64,000 nt of DNA from Cesiribacteraceae bacterium YIM B00369 (lineage in GTDB: Bacteria > Bacteroidota > Bacteroidia > Cytophagales > Cyclobacteriaceae). This document shows, one piece after another, positions 1 to 9,041 of this stretch. The stretch's first letter is position 1; each line of letters opens with the position of its first letter. The notes below the pieces were generated by a model, which worked only from the letters and a program-made list of their open reading frames with translations, had not been told where the DNA came from and searched no databases. Position numbers and translations under genes: made by a program. The stretch lies in NCBI GenBank assembly GCA_017948555.1, contig JAFMYY010000002.1, forward strand, positions 124,001 to 188,000, read 5' to 3'.

Positions 1-1128
1 GTCTCCACAATCAGTAGTAACAACCATGGCCGTGTTAGATGTTTTTTCCAAGGCCACTAATTGGGCTTCCCTGATCTCGGGGTTATTTTCCTTGAAGGGG
101 GCAATTTGCACAAATAAAAACGGGAAATTATCTAAATTCCAGTTTTTGCGCCAATCGTTGATTAAGGTTGAAAACAATACCTGATAACGATCTGCAAAGT
201 CCCGGTCAGATTCCCCCTGATACCATATCACACCTTTGATAGGGTATTTTAGTAGAGGAGCAATCATTCCATTGTAAAAACAAGAAATACGCCAGCGCTC
301 AGAAGGATTTTGAGGTGGCCTTGGTCTGCGAGGCATCGGCTTGCTTTCCTGTTTTGCCAACCCTTTGTCGCGCTCATATTGGGCAAAAATTGAGTCCTTG
401 TTGATATTATATTGTGCCAGTTTTTGAGGGTATTCGTTTACTGCATCATCATATTCCTGAACTAATGGTAATAGTGCGGCATTATTGGATAATCCTGCAC
501 GACTTGTCCATAACTTAGCCTGCGTCCCCCCAACAGCCGAAAGGATTATGCCTACCGGTACATTTTTAGCCTGCTGTAGGTCACGTGCAAAAAAATAGGC
601 CACTGCCGAAAACGATTCTATTGTACTTGGTGAGCAAACGACCCAACTACCCCCAGCATCTTCAATCAGTGTGTCAGATTGAGTATAAGGAACGAAATAC
701 TGACGGATTAAAGGATGGTTGGCTGCTTCTTTTTCTTTTTCATAATTTGTTATTGTCTGATAATTCCTATGAGGCGACATTTTACGTTCCATATTGGACT
801 GCCCGCTGCAAACCCAAACTTCGCCTATGTATATATCTTTTATGGTGATTATAGTATCACCCGTTATTTTCATTGAATAGGGCCCACCGGCATTCTTCGC
901 AGGGAAAACTACATGCCAATGATTCTTTTCGACTATGGTAGTTAAAAGCTGCCCGGCAAATTCAATGCTTATTTTTTCTCCGTTTCGTCCTGTTCCCCAC
1001 ACAGGAATATCTACTTTTTGTTGCAAGACCATGTGATTGGAAAATAAACTGTTGGGTACAGCAGCAATTAAACTTACTGAACAGGATAAAAAAAGTATGG
1101 CAATAAAAAAAAGAGGAAATGTTTTCAT
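1..1128 (-). CDS. Sialate O-acetylesterase, partial (3' end outside window)
   Basis: An open frame runs from an ATG at 1126-1128 leftward off the window, giving 376 residues with no stop. A hydrophobic N-terminus of about 23 residues is a signal peptide, so the enzyme should work in the periplasm or at the surface. Ser111 lies in GQSNM and residues 302-308 read WYQGESD, the two signatures of the SASA/SGNH esterases that remove acetyl groups from sialic acid or other acetylated sugars. The visible end (VVTTDCGD) is just before where the family carries its catalytic Asp-x-x-His, so only the C-terminal part is missing. Many relatives act on acetylated plant polysaccharides, so the sialate substrate is a family label, not shown here. 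No neighbouring sialic acid genes are visible. Confidence 0.9.
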   Translation of the reverse strand, partial: MKTFPLFFIAILFLSCSVSLIAAVPNSLFSNHMVLQQKVDIPVWGTGRNGEKISIEFAGQLLTTIVEKNHWHVVFPAKNAGGPYSMKITGDTIITIKDIYIGEVWVCSGQSNMERKMSPHRNYQTITNYEKEKEAANHPLIRQYFVPYTQSDTLIEDAGGSWVVCSPSTIESFSAVAYFFARDLQQAKNVPVGIILSAVGGTQAKLWTSRAGLSNNAALLPLVQEYDDAVNEYPQKLAQYNINKDSIFAQYERDKGLAKQESKPMPRRPRPPQNPSERWRISCFYNGMIAPLLKYPIKGVIWYQGESDRDFADRYQVLFSTLINDWRKNWNLDNFPFLFVQIAPFKENNPEIREAQLVALEKTSNTAMVVTTDCGD

Positions 1129-1773
1129 GTCCTTTTAAATTGAATCCTTTTTCTGATTTAATATTTCTTTGATAAAAATATAAAAACACTCAAGCATATA
1201 CTTACCCTGGGCAAGTATATGTTTTATGATTCAGGTTCTGTGTACATTTCAAAATACTCAAACAGGACCGAAAATAGGTTTAGAAAAAAAGGATTCGGCA
1301 ATGGATTTTTTACTAATAGATTCCTTCAAAAAATAAAAATCTACCTAAGTTTAAAATCCAAAGATTTTCCTTAACCCCTAAAATCCTAAAAACTAAACTA
1401 TACAATACTTGTTAATACTCCCCATAAATTAGCAGAGGAATAGTCCCGAACAGATTTTCCCAAAATACTCCTGAAGCTTCCAGTGGATTTTTAAAGGTTT
1501 GAAATTTCACTTTTTGGCTCAAAACCAGTGTTTATTTGCAGGGAAAAGGCTTTTTGATAAGGTAGGGATGGTTCAAATCCCGGAACGCCGGCCGCTACCA
1601 CCCCGACTGTTAAAAACCGCATTTGCAGTTTTAAGTTGCAGATTTTTTATGTACAATAGTGAAATGGAAGTTTCCGCTCCCCGTTTTCCTGCCCGGTGAG
1701 CAGTTTTTCTGTTAATAATTATATAACGTAACTTTTTTGACTGCCGGTAATGCTGTTCTTACTTTTACCATAA
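1129..1773. other. Intergenic region between divergent esterase and sigma-factor genes
   Basis: These 645 bases separate two divergent genes and should hold both promoters. The clearest structure is the palindrome at 1195-1221. Near the sigma gene, a TAACTTTT stretch around 1729-1736 is one base from the Bacteroidota -7 box, without a convincing -33 element. A 66-codon open frame at 1499-1699 has no coding character. I see no RNA gene. Confidence 0.5.
1195..1221. repeat. 27-bp near-perfect palindrome upstream of the esterase
   Basis: Arms CATATACTT (1195-1203) and AAGTATATG (1213-1221) are exact inverted copies. Inside the spacer CCC and GGG pair again around a central T, leaving one mismatch in 27 bases. 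It lies 67 bp upstream of the esterase start. The size and symmetry fit a dimeric regulator operator; a short hairpin is the alternative, though neither side carries a clean T-run. Confidence 0.6.
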
Positions 1774-2391
1774 ATGGAACAAGTTCTAAATATGGAGGAT
1801 CAGAAACTGCTTTCTTTAATCAGGGCATCTGATTATGATGCATTTGATGAGTTGTACAACCGGTATTGGAAAAAAATGTGTATCATTGCTTCCCAAAAAA
1901 CCGGCTGTAAAGAGGATGCCATGGATATGGTTCAGGAGCTTTTTATAGAGTTCTGGAATAAACGTGAAAAGCTGGTTATTACCTCAACACTCAGCAATTA
2001 TCTCATTTCTTCCCTTTACTACAAAATTTTCCATCATTACCGGGAAAAGGGGCTTCAGGAAAAACATGTCCGCCATTTTCAGGAATTCCAGATGCAGGCT
2101 TTACAAAGCCCGGCCGATCCTGTTTCCCTGAAAGAGGCTGAGTTACAATATGAACAGCTCCGGAAAATAATTGAACAGACTATAGAGGAAATGCCTGAGA
2201 AAATGAGGCAGGTATTTCAGATGAGCCGCAGCGGGAAATTATCTGTGGCAGATATTGCAGCTACTCTGGAGGTGTCGCCTCAAACTGTTAAAAACCAGAC
2301 CAGTAATGCCATGAAGCGCCTGCGGGAAGCTGCCCGCGAACATTCTGTGGAATTGCCGTATTATGTCTGGATAATCCTTCTGATTGATTAA
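1774..2391 (+). CDS. ECF RNA polymerase sigma factor, FecI/Bacteroidota type
   Basis: A 205-residue sigma-70 family protein of the extracytoplasmic-function class. Region 2 is seen at about residues 20-75 (DAFDELYNRYWKKM, then LFIEFWNKRE), and region 4 at about 130-185 with the helix-turn-helix LSVADIAATLEVSPQTVKNQ. It should direct RNA polymerase to the promoter of the SusC/D operon downstream when released by the FecR protein encoded next to it. An in-frame ATG six codons in (1792) begins MEDQKLLSLI, the usual family N-terminus, and could be the real start. Neither start has a clear Shine-Dalgarno sequence, normal for the phylum. Confidence 0.93.
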   Translation: MEQVLNMEDQKLLSLIRASDYDAFDELYNRYWKKMCIIASQKTGCKEDAMDMVQELFIEFWNKREKLVITSTLSNYLISSLYYKIFHHYREKGLQEKHVRHFQEFQMQALQSPADPVSLKEAELQYEQLRKIIEQTIEEMPEKMRQVFQMSRSGKLSVADIAATLEVSPQTVKNQTSNAMKRLREAAREHSVELPYYVWIILLID

Positions 2392-2615
2392 ATTTCTCCA
2401 AAAATAAAGTATTTTCGTCCGGCGGCAACCATTTTTTTCTTCTGCTCAGTTAACTTCTTCAGCCCTCCGTAACTTTTATCCGGCCTGAAAAAATCAAACC
2501 CTGTCTCTTTTTTTCTTTCTCCACCTTTTATTGTTTCCTGTACAGAACATTTTCTTAATCGTAAGGTAACACCAAATCTATAGTACTTTTTTCATCCTGT
2601 GGCACTACCAGGTAT

Positions 2616-3578
2616 ATGCAAGCTGAAAAAGAACAACTAAGAAAACTGCTGGAAAAATATCTCCGCGGAAATGCAACTCCGGATGAAGTACATCATATTC
2701 ATCAATGGATCACTCATCTGAATTTAAGTGAGCAGGAGCTTTTCCGGAATGCCGCTGAAGAAGAGGAGGCCCGATTAAAAATGCGCGCGGATATTCGCGC
2801 CCGTATAAAACCTGAGGTGCCGGTGAAAAAGCTGAACCCTTTCCCGCTCTGGCTCCGGGCAATGGCCGCCTCAGTTCTTTTGCTCGCCGGCCTTTTCCTC
2901 GTATTCAATCAACTGCCTGAAAAAGGGGATAAAATGCTTTCTTTTTCTACCGGCGGAAGCGGGATAAAAAAGGTGAATCTGCCGGATGGCACTGAGGTTA
3001 CACTTAATCTTTATTCAAAACTGGAAATTAAGGAAGGCTTTAACAGGCAGGAGAGAAGAGTAAAAATAACAGGAGAAGCTTTTTTTGATGTGAAGAAGGA
3101 TTCATTAAAACCTTTTATAGTTGAATCGGGCAGCCTTCAGACCCATGTACTTGGTACGGCTTTTAATGTTGAATATTATGAGGGTGAACAGCAGACCCGT
3201 GTTTCGCTCCTGCGGGGGAAGGTAAGGGTGCAAAAAACAAAAGGCGAAGCCCGGAATTCTGATCTTTTACCAGGGCAGATGCTGGTGTATGACCGGCAAA
3301 ACAACCAGGCACGAACTGAGGCAATTGCAGTCCGGGATGTTGCAGGGTGGATGGAAAGCAGAATCATTTTTAATGATGTGCCTCTGGCAGATGCAATCAG
3401 CAGGCTTAAGCAACGGTATAATCTTCATATTCAGTTAGAGGAGGGGGTTACTCTGGACAGAAAATTTGTAACGGGCGAGTACAGCCAGGGGGCAGTAGAA
3501 GAAGTACTGCAGGCTATTTTACTGGTGCACGATATGCAGGCAGAAAAGAAAGGAGGAGTCTTTTATGTAACACAATAA
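2616..3578 (+). CDS. FecR-family anti-sigma factor
   Basis: A 320-residue single-pass membrane protein. Residues 1-70 form the cytoplasmic sigma-binding part, 78-98 a transmembrane helix, and about 110-205 the periplasmic FecR domain (VNLPDGTEVTLN, GEAFFDV, LGTAFNV, SLLRGKVRV). The C-terminus (about 245-318, with RLKQRYNLHI) is the DUF4974/STN-like domain usual in Bacteroidota. It should hold the upstream sigma factor inactive until the SusC partner, which carries an N-terminal signalling domain, reports substrate. A 224-bp gap separates it from the sigma gene, and a stem-loop separates it from susC. Confidence 0.93.
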   Translation: MQAEKEQLRKLLEKYLRGNATPDEVHHIHQWITHLNLSEQELFRNAAEEEEARLKMRADIRARIKPEVPVKKLNPFPLWLRAMAASVLLLAGLFLVFNQLPEKGDKMLSFSTGGSGIKKVNLPDGTEVTLNLYSKLEIKEGFNRQERRVKITGEAFFDVKKDSLKPFIVESGSLQTHVLGTAFNVEYYEGEQQTRVSLLRGKVRVQKTKGEARNSDLLPGQMLVYDRQNNQARTEAIAVRDVAGWMESRIIFNDVPLADAISRLKQRYNLHIQLEEGVTLDRKFVTGEYSQGAVEEVLQAILLVHDMQAEKKGGVFYVTQ

Positions 3579-3588
3579 CAAATCAAAA

Positions 3589-3615
3589 GGGGGCAGCGGT
3601 TGCAACGATGCCCCC
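3589..3615 (+). other. GC-rich stem-loop between the FecR and SusC genes
   Basis: GGGGGCA (3589-3595) pairs with TGCCCCC (3609-3615) over a 13-nt loop that contains the small palindrome GTTGCAAC. No T-run follows, so this is not a classical terminator. It may act in RNA processing or differential stability between the regulator pair and the abundant SusC/D messages. Confidence 0.6.
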
Positions 3616-3678
3616 CTGAAAACAAAAGAATCCGGCACTGTGGCGGTGCCTGTAATTATCTTTAATCTTCAACTAATC

Positions 3679-6600
3679 ATGACAAAGATAAAAATTTTAA
3701 CTACTACACAAAATTTAAGGAACAGGCTTTTACTGCTCCTCTCCATTCAGCTCGGCCTGGTGCTAATGACAAGGGCACAGGCAAATGACCTGCAACAAAT
3801 AGTAAGCATTAATTACCGGAGTGCTACAGCCGAATCAATTATCCGTGATATAGACAAGCAGGTTGAACTTTCCTTTACCTACGATAAAGCAATACTATCA
3901 GGTATAAAGGTACAGGCGATAAAATTTGAAGCTGCTCCGCTTGGCCGGGTACTGGATTACTTACACGAAAAGGCAGCACTGGATTTTACAATGCTGCAGA
4001 ACACAATTGTGGTACGAAAGAGTGAAAATGCTCCTGAATCTGAAGCTTCTGATGCCAGAACAGGTATAAAGGGAACTGTTACAGATACCACCGGTGTGCC
4101 TTTACCGGGTGTATCTGTGGTAGTGAAAGGCACCGGAAAAGGAACTGTTACCAATTTGAATGGCACTTATAATCTTTCTGTGGATGAAGATGCTGTACTG
4201 GTTTTTTCCATGGTTGGCTTTCTTAAAAAAGAAGTAGTTGTTGGAGGAAGAACAACTCTTGATGTGGTGCTTCAGGAAGATATTGCGAAGCTGAGCGAAG
4301 TGGTGGTAGTTGGCTATGGTACCCAGAAAAAAGTGAACCTGACAGGTGCTGTGGATCAGGTAAGTGGTGAAGTATTTGAAAACAGGCCCCTGACTAACCT
4401 TACGAGGGGATTGCAGGGTGTAATTCCTAACCTGAACATCCGGATGACAGATGGTAAGCCTACCAGGAGTGCGGAATATAATGTGCGCGGAACTACCTCT
4501 ATTGGGGCAGGCGGCAGTGCTTTGGTACTGATTGATGGAGTGCCCGGTGATCCTGATCTGGTAAACCCTGATGATGTGGAAAGTGTAACAGTACTGAAAG
4601 ATGCTGCATCGGCTGCTATTTATGGAGCCAGGGGTACTTTTGGAGTTATATTGATCACCACAAAGCAACCAACAAAAGAGAAAACGAAAGTAAGCTATAC
4701 AACCAACTACTCTTTAAACGACCGGACCATAAAACCCCGACTGGTAACAGATGGTTACGAATGGGCTAAAATGTTTGATGAAGCCTACTATTCCTGGAAC
4801 GATTATAAGGCTCATCCCCAGAAGGCGAACAGCGTATTTCCTTTTTCTTTGGAATACCTTGATGAGCTGAAAAGAAGGCAGGAAGATCCTTCTTTGCCGG
4901 ATGTGGAAATAGATCCAGCCACAGGTAATTATGTTTATTATGGAAATACAGACTGGATGGATGAGCTGTATGCAGATTATAATCCTTCCGTTGAGCACTC
5001 CTTAAGTGTATCCGGTAGCGGGAATAAGGTAGATTATTATTTATCCGGCCGCTATATGGGGCAAAAAGGGGTTTTTCGATATAATCCTGATAATTACAGG
5101 ATGTACAACCTGAGGGCAAAAGGATCAGTGCAGGCATTTGACTGGCTTAAGCTGGAAAATGACCTTGCATTCTCTCAGATGTCGTATTTCTTTCCTATCC
5201 TGAACCACCCTTCCAATACACCGGTCTGGAGGAGGATATCAGACGAAGCTTTCCCTGTTGCCATGCTGAGGAATCCTGACGGAACTCTTACTGAAAATGC
5301 AGCCATTGTATTCGGAAGCTTTATTTCAGGTAACAATCATTCTGATCTGAACAGGATACAGATCAGAAACACCTCCCGTTTTGCAGCTGATTTCTTTAAA
5401 AACAAATTAAGGGTTTATGGTGATTTTACTTTCCAGAATTTATCAGACAGAGAAACCCGCCTTTATACTCCGGTGCCATATAGTAAAAAACCAGGAGTAA
5501 TGCTGGAGCGTGGCGAAAGTAAGATGAACGAAACTGATAATACGACTAATTACATTGCCACCAATATTTATACAGAGTATGATAAGCAAATGGGCAGGCA
5601 TTACTTCAAAGGGCTTGTTGGTTATAACTATGAAAACTCTCTTTTAAAAAGCCGCTATGTACAGCGTGACGGACTTATCAATTCCGACCTGCCTGATTTC
5701 TCTCTGATGAACGGACAAAACTTCATCCTGAGAGGCGGAGGTAATGAATGGACTACGATGGGAGGCTTCTTCCGCTTAAATTACAACTTTGACGAAAAGT
5801 ACCTGTTTGAGGTAAATGGCCGTTACGATGGTACCTCCAAATTTCCAAGAAACCAGCAATTTGGTTTCTTCCCGTCTGCATCTGCCGGATGGAGGGTGTC
5901 TGAGGAACAATTCTGGCAGGGCTTTAAAGGAGCTGTGAATGACCTGAAGTTCAGAGCATCTTATGGTAGTTTAGGAAACGGAAACATTGCTCCGTACCAG
6001 TTCCTGGAAACAATGTCCGTAAATAACCTGGGGATGGTTATAAATGGAGTACGTCCGGATTATACACAAAAACCAAACGTAATCCCAAACGGCCTGACCT
6101 GGGAAAAAGCTACTTCTGTTAATGTTGGTGCTGATATGGGCTTTCTGAGGAATCGCCTTACAGCCTCTTTCGATTGGTACACCCGCTACACAACCGATAT
6201 GTTTACCGTAAGCCTTCCTTTGCCTTCGGTATTCGGAGCTTCAGAACCTAAGGGCAACTATGCCGACCTGGAAACCAAAGGCTGGGAGCTTTCATTAGGC
6301 TGGAGAGATCAGATTGGAGGAGGAGCTAAGCCCGTTAATTACGATTTCCGCTTTATTCTTTCCGATAATGTCTCTTACATCACAAAATACAATAACCCGC
6401 AGAAGCTGATAGATACTTACTACGAAGGCATGCGTGTGGGCGATATATGGGGCTTTGAAACTGAAGGCTTCTTTGTGGATGAGGAAGACATTGCCACCCA
6501 TGCAGATCAGAGTTATGTAAGAGTATCTGCAGCGAACACTCCAATGCCGGGTGATATTAAATTTAAGGATTTAAATGGCGATGGTGTAATTAATTTAGGA

Positions 6601-7191
6601 AACAGCACGGTAGATGATCCGGGAGACCAGAAGATAATAGGAAATACTGAAGCCCGCTATCAGTTTGGTTTTAACACTAATGTAGAATGGAACAACTTCT
6701 TTTTCTCAGCCTTTTTCCAGGGGGTGGGGAAGAGAGACTTCTGGCCGGGCAGAGATAACTCCCTTTTCTGGGGTGCTTATAACAGGCCGTACAGCTGGCA
6801 TCCTGAGGATGTGGTGAATAATATGTGGTCTCCGGAAAACCCTGATGCTTACTATCCGCGCCTGAGAGGTTATGTGGCGCTTAACTCACGAGCAGAACTG
6901 ACCCTTCAGCAGTCTAAGTACCTGCAGAATGCAGCTTATGTGCGCCTCAAAAACCTGAGTTTCGGTTACAATCTGCCTCAGTCACTGGTTGGCAGGGCTG
7001 GCATAGGCAGTGCGAGAGTGTATTTTACAGGCCAGAACCTTTGGACTTATTCACCCATGTTCAAAGTTACCCGCAACCTCGACCCTGAAGTAATTGAAGG
7101 AGCAGACCCGGAAATGAACAGGGGAGCAGGTAACGGTATGGCATATCCTATGTTAAAAACCTATACCCTGGGCATCAATATCACCTTCTGA
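3679..7191 (+). CDS. SusC/RagA-like TonB-dependent outer-membrane receptor with signalling domain
   Basis: This 1170-residue protein transports oligomers across the outer membrane with its SusD lipoprotein. I chose the ATG at 3679 rather than an upstream GTG (3640) because it begins a proper signal peptide (MTKIKI..., ending MTRAQA). The order is an STN signalling domain (about residues 40-110), a carboxypeptidase-D-like regulatory domain (about 128-205, GIKGTVTDTTGVPLPGVSVV), the SusC plug (GYGTQKKVNLTGAV; VTVLKDAASAAIYGARG) and a beta-barrel ending in the aromatic YTLGINITF. The STN domain fits trans-envelope signalling to the FecR/FecI pair upstream. The substrate is not shown by the sequence; the downstream phosphodiesterases suggest a phosphodiester. 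Confidence 0.96.
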   Translation: MTKIKILTTTQNLRNRLLLLLSIQLGLVLMTRAQANDLQQIVSINYRSATAESIIRDIDKQVELSFTYDKAILSGIKVQAIKFEAAPLGRVLDYLHEKAALDFTMLQNTIVVRKSENAPESEASDARTGIKGTVTDTTGVPLPGVSVVVKGTGKGTVTNLNGTYNLSVDEDAVLVFSMVGFLKKEVVVGGRTTLDVVLQEDIAKLSEVVVVGYGTQKKVNLTGAVDQVSGEVFENRPLTNLTRGLQGVIPNLNIRMTDGKPTRSAEYNVRGTTSIGAGGSALVLIDGVPGDPDLVNPDDVESVTVLKDAASAAIYGARGTFGVILITTKQPTKEKTKVSYTTNYSLNDRTIKPRLVTDGYEWAKMFDEAYYSWNDYKAHPQKANSVFPFSLEYLDELKRRQEDPSLPDVEIDPATGNYVYYGNTDWMDELYADYNPSVEHSLSVSGSGNKVDYYLSGRYMGQKGVFRYNPDNYRMYNLRAKGSVQAFDWLKLENDLAFSQMSYFFPILNHPSNTPVWRRISDEAFPVAMLRNPDGTLTENAAIVFGSFISGNNHSDLNRIQIRNTSRFAADFFKNKLRVYGDFTFQNLSDRETRLYTPVPYSKKPGVMLERGESKMNETDNTTNYIATNIYTEYDKQMGRHYFKGLVGYNYENSLLKSRYVQRDGLINSDLPDFSLMNGQNFILRGGGNEWTTMGGFFRLNYNFDEKYLFEVNGRYDGTSKFPRNQQFGFFPSASAGWRVSEEQFWQGFKGAVNDLKFRASYGSLGNGNIAPYQFLETMSVNNLGMVINGVRPDYTQKPNVIPNGLTWEKATSVNVGADMGFLRNRLTASFDWYTRYTTDMFTVSLPLPSVFGASEPKGNYADLETKGWELSLGWRDQIGGGAKPVNYDFRFILSDNVSYITKYNNPQKLIDTYYEGMRVGDIWGFETEGFFVDEEDIATHADQSYVRVSAANTPMPGDIKFKDLNGDGVINLGNSTVDDPGDQKIIGNTEARYQFGFNTNVEWNNFFFSAFFQGVGKRDFWPGRDNSLFWGAYNRPYSWHPEDVVNNMWSPENPDAYYPRLRGYVALNSRAELTLQQSKYLQNAAYVRLKNLSFGYNLPQSLVGRAGIGSARVYFTGQNLWTYSPMFKVTRNLDPEVIEGADPEMNRGAGNGMAYPMLKTYTLGINITF

Positions 7192-7210
7192 AATGATTAA
7201 AAACAATATC

Positions 7211-8953
7211 ATGAAAAAGTTACTATACCTGGTCCTGCTGGCATATGTGTTCGCTGGATGCGCAGATGATCTTAATTTAGAACCATTTGATAAAATATCG
7301 CCTTCCACGGCTTTTAATACAGAAAAAGATCTTCAGTTATATGCTAATTCCTTCTATCCGATCCTGCCAACCGGCAGAGAGATCGTAAGGGGAGATGATA
7401 TGAGCGATTACCTGGTGGGGAGGAGTCTTCCCAATTATATAGCCGGTTCGTTTACAGCATCGCAGGCTACAGGCTGGAGTTGGGGAGACCTCCGGAATAT
7501 TAATTATTTCCTTGAGCATTATGAGCAGGCCAAAATACCGGAAGAAGCTAAAAATCATTATGCAGGTCTTGCCCGTTTTTTCAGGGCCTGGTTTTACTTC
7601 AATAAGGTTAAGCAGTTCGGCGATGTGCCCTGGTATGATAAAACCATGGATGTTAATGATCCTGATCTTTATAAGGGCCGGGATTCCCGTACTTTAGTTA
7701 TGGAAAAGGTGCTGGAAGACCTGAATTTTGCCTGTGAGAATATTCGTGCCGCAAAAGATAATTCAGCTTCGCAGGTTACCAAATGGGTGGCACTTGCATT
7801 CAAATCCCGCGTATGCCTGTTCGAAGGAACCTTCCGTAAATACCACCCCGGCCTGAACCTTAGTGGTACGTCGGACCAGTGGCTGGAGGAATCGGCCAGA
7901 GCAGCTCAGGAAGTAATGGAAAGTAAGCAATACAAAATCAATACAAGTGGTGCAGCTGAATTAAGCTACAGAAATTTGTTCATCCGGGAAGTGCCGGATG
8001 CTGATGAGATTATGCTTGCTGCAGTGGCCAGTAAATCGCTGAGGGTATTTAACGATGCCAACTGGTATTACACCAGTGCTACCTATGGTAACAGGCTTAA
8101 CCTGATAAAAACCTTTGTGAATACTTATTTGAACAAGGATGGAAGCAGGTTTACTGATGCCAGTGCTTACAATGAGATTCCTTTTGTGGAGGAGGTAAAG
8201 AACAGGGACCTGCGGCTACAGCAAACCATTCGGATGGGCGACTATTCGCGGGATGGAAGTGCCGCGCCTCCTGATTTTACCTATACCTATACCGGTTACC
8301 AACCCATTAAACTTACCGTGGATTCAAAGGCAACTGATGGTGTGGCTGAAAATAGTAATTCCCTGCCAATCATCCGTTATGCAGAAGTATTGCTGAATTA
8401 TGCCGAAGCTAAAGCGGAGTTGAATACCTTTAGCCGGGCCGACTGGGATGCAACTATCAAAGTCCTGAGGGAGAGAGCAGGGATTACTAATGCTCCTTAC
8501 CCTGCAGAGGCAGACTCTTATTTGCAGGAAAATTATTTTCCGGATATTTCAGATCCTGTATTGCTTGAGATCAGGCGTGAGAGAGGAATTGAGCTGGTGC
8601 TGGAGGGCTTCCGGTATGATGACCTGAAGCGCTGGAAAGTAGCAGAACTACTGGAAATGGAGTACAACGGAATGTATGTTCCTGCCATGGATGAACTTTA
8701 TGATTTAAATGAAGATGGTAAGCCCGATGTTTCATTTGTTCGTGAAGTTCCTGCTACCAAAGAATCGGGTGTTTATTACTTCCTTATCGATGATAAACAG
8801 TTTAGACTTTCGGAAGGAGACAGTGGAAATTTAATCCTGTTAGGTAACATTGAAAGAAGCTTTGAGGACCATAAATACTTTTACCCCATTCCTTACAATG
8901 AAATTGTCTTAAACCCGGAATTAAAACAAAATACAGGCTGGGAAGGCCAATAA
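7211..8953 (+). CDS. SusD/RagB-like outer-membrane lipoprotein
   Basis: A 580-residue nutrient-binding lipoprotein that caps the SusC barrel. I prefer the ATG at 7211 over the one at 7193 because it gives a compact signal peptide with the lipobox VFAGC, Cys17 being lipidated. Typical SusD features follow: the N-terminal motif LNLEPFDKISPSTAF, the TPR-like helices with ARFFRAWFYFNKVKQFGDVPW, and the C-terminal RYAEVLLNYAEAKAEL and LLEIRRERGIELVLEGFRYDDLKRW blocks. It is immediately downstream of susC. The final part (about residues 490-575) is loop-rich and probably forms part of the ligand site. Confidence 0.96.
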   Translation: MKKLLYLVLLAYVFAGCADDLNLEPFDKISPSTAFNTEKDLQLYANSFYPILPTGREIVRGDDMSDYLVGRSLPNYIAGSFTASQATGWSWGDLRNINYFLEHYEQAKIPEEAKNHYAGLARFFRAWFYFNKVKQFGDVPWYDKTMDVNDPDLYKGRDSRTLVMEKVLEDLNFACENIRAAKDNSASQVTKWVALAFKSRVCLFEGTFRKYHPGLNLSGTSDQWLEESARAAQEVMESKQYKINTSGAAELSYRNLFIREVPDADEIMLAAVASKSLRVFNDANWYYTSATYGNRLNLIKTFVNTYLNKDGSRFTDASAYNEIPFVEEVKNRDLRLQQTIRMGDYSRDGSAAPPDFTYTYTGYQPIKLTVDSKATDGVAENSNSLPIIRYAEVLLNYAEAKAELNTFSRADWDATIKVLRERAGITNAPYPAEADSYLQENYFPDISDPVLLEIRRERGIELVLEGFRYDDLKRWKVAELLEMEYNGMYVPAMDELYDLNEDGKPDVSFVREVPATKESGVYYFLIDDKQFRLSEGDSGNLILLGNIERSFEDHKYFYPIPYNEIVLNPELKQNTGWEGQ

Positions 8954-9041
8954 ATTTAGCAATGATATGCAGCGGGCAGGGGCATATCTGCCTGCTGCAT
9001 TATTTTATGATATCCTTTTAGTCTTTTCAATTAAAACCATA

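Noticed and set aside
585-848. 87-codon plus-strand frame
   Set aside because: Lies antisense within the sialate O-acetylesterase, whose motifs are on the other strand.
1565-1605. tRNA-like 3' end (GGTTCAAATCCC followed by a CTACCA)
   Set aside because: The bases around the TTCAAAT loop do not form a five-pair T stem, and no anticodon or acceptor arm lies upstream. Chance similarity or at most a very eroded fragment.
1499-1699. 66-codon frame in the first intergenic region
   Set aside because: Residue composition is not protein-like, no ribosome site and no recognisable motif.
4102-5137. Overlapping minus-strand frames of 94-188 codons within susC
   Set aside because: Shadows of the SusC coding strand, with His/Asn/Ser-rich sequence typical of antisense translation.
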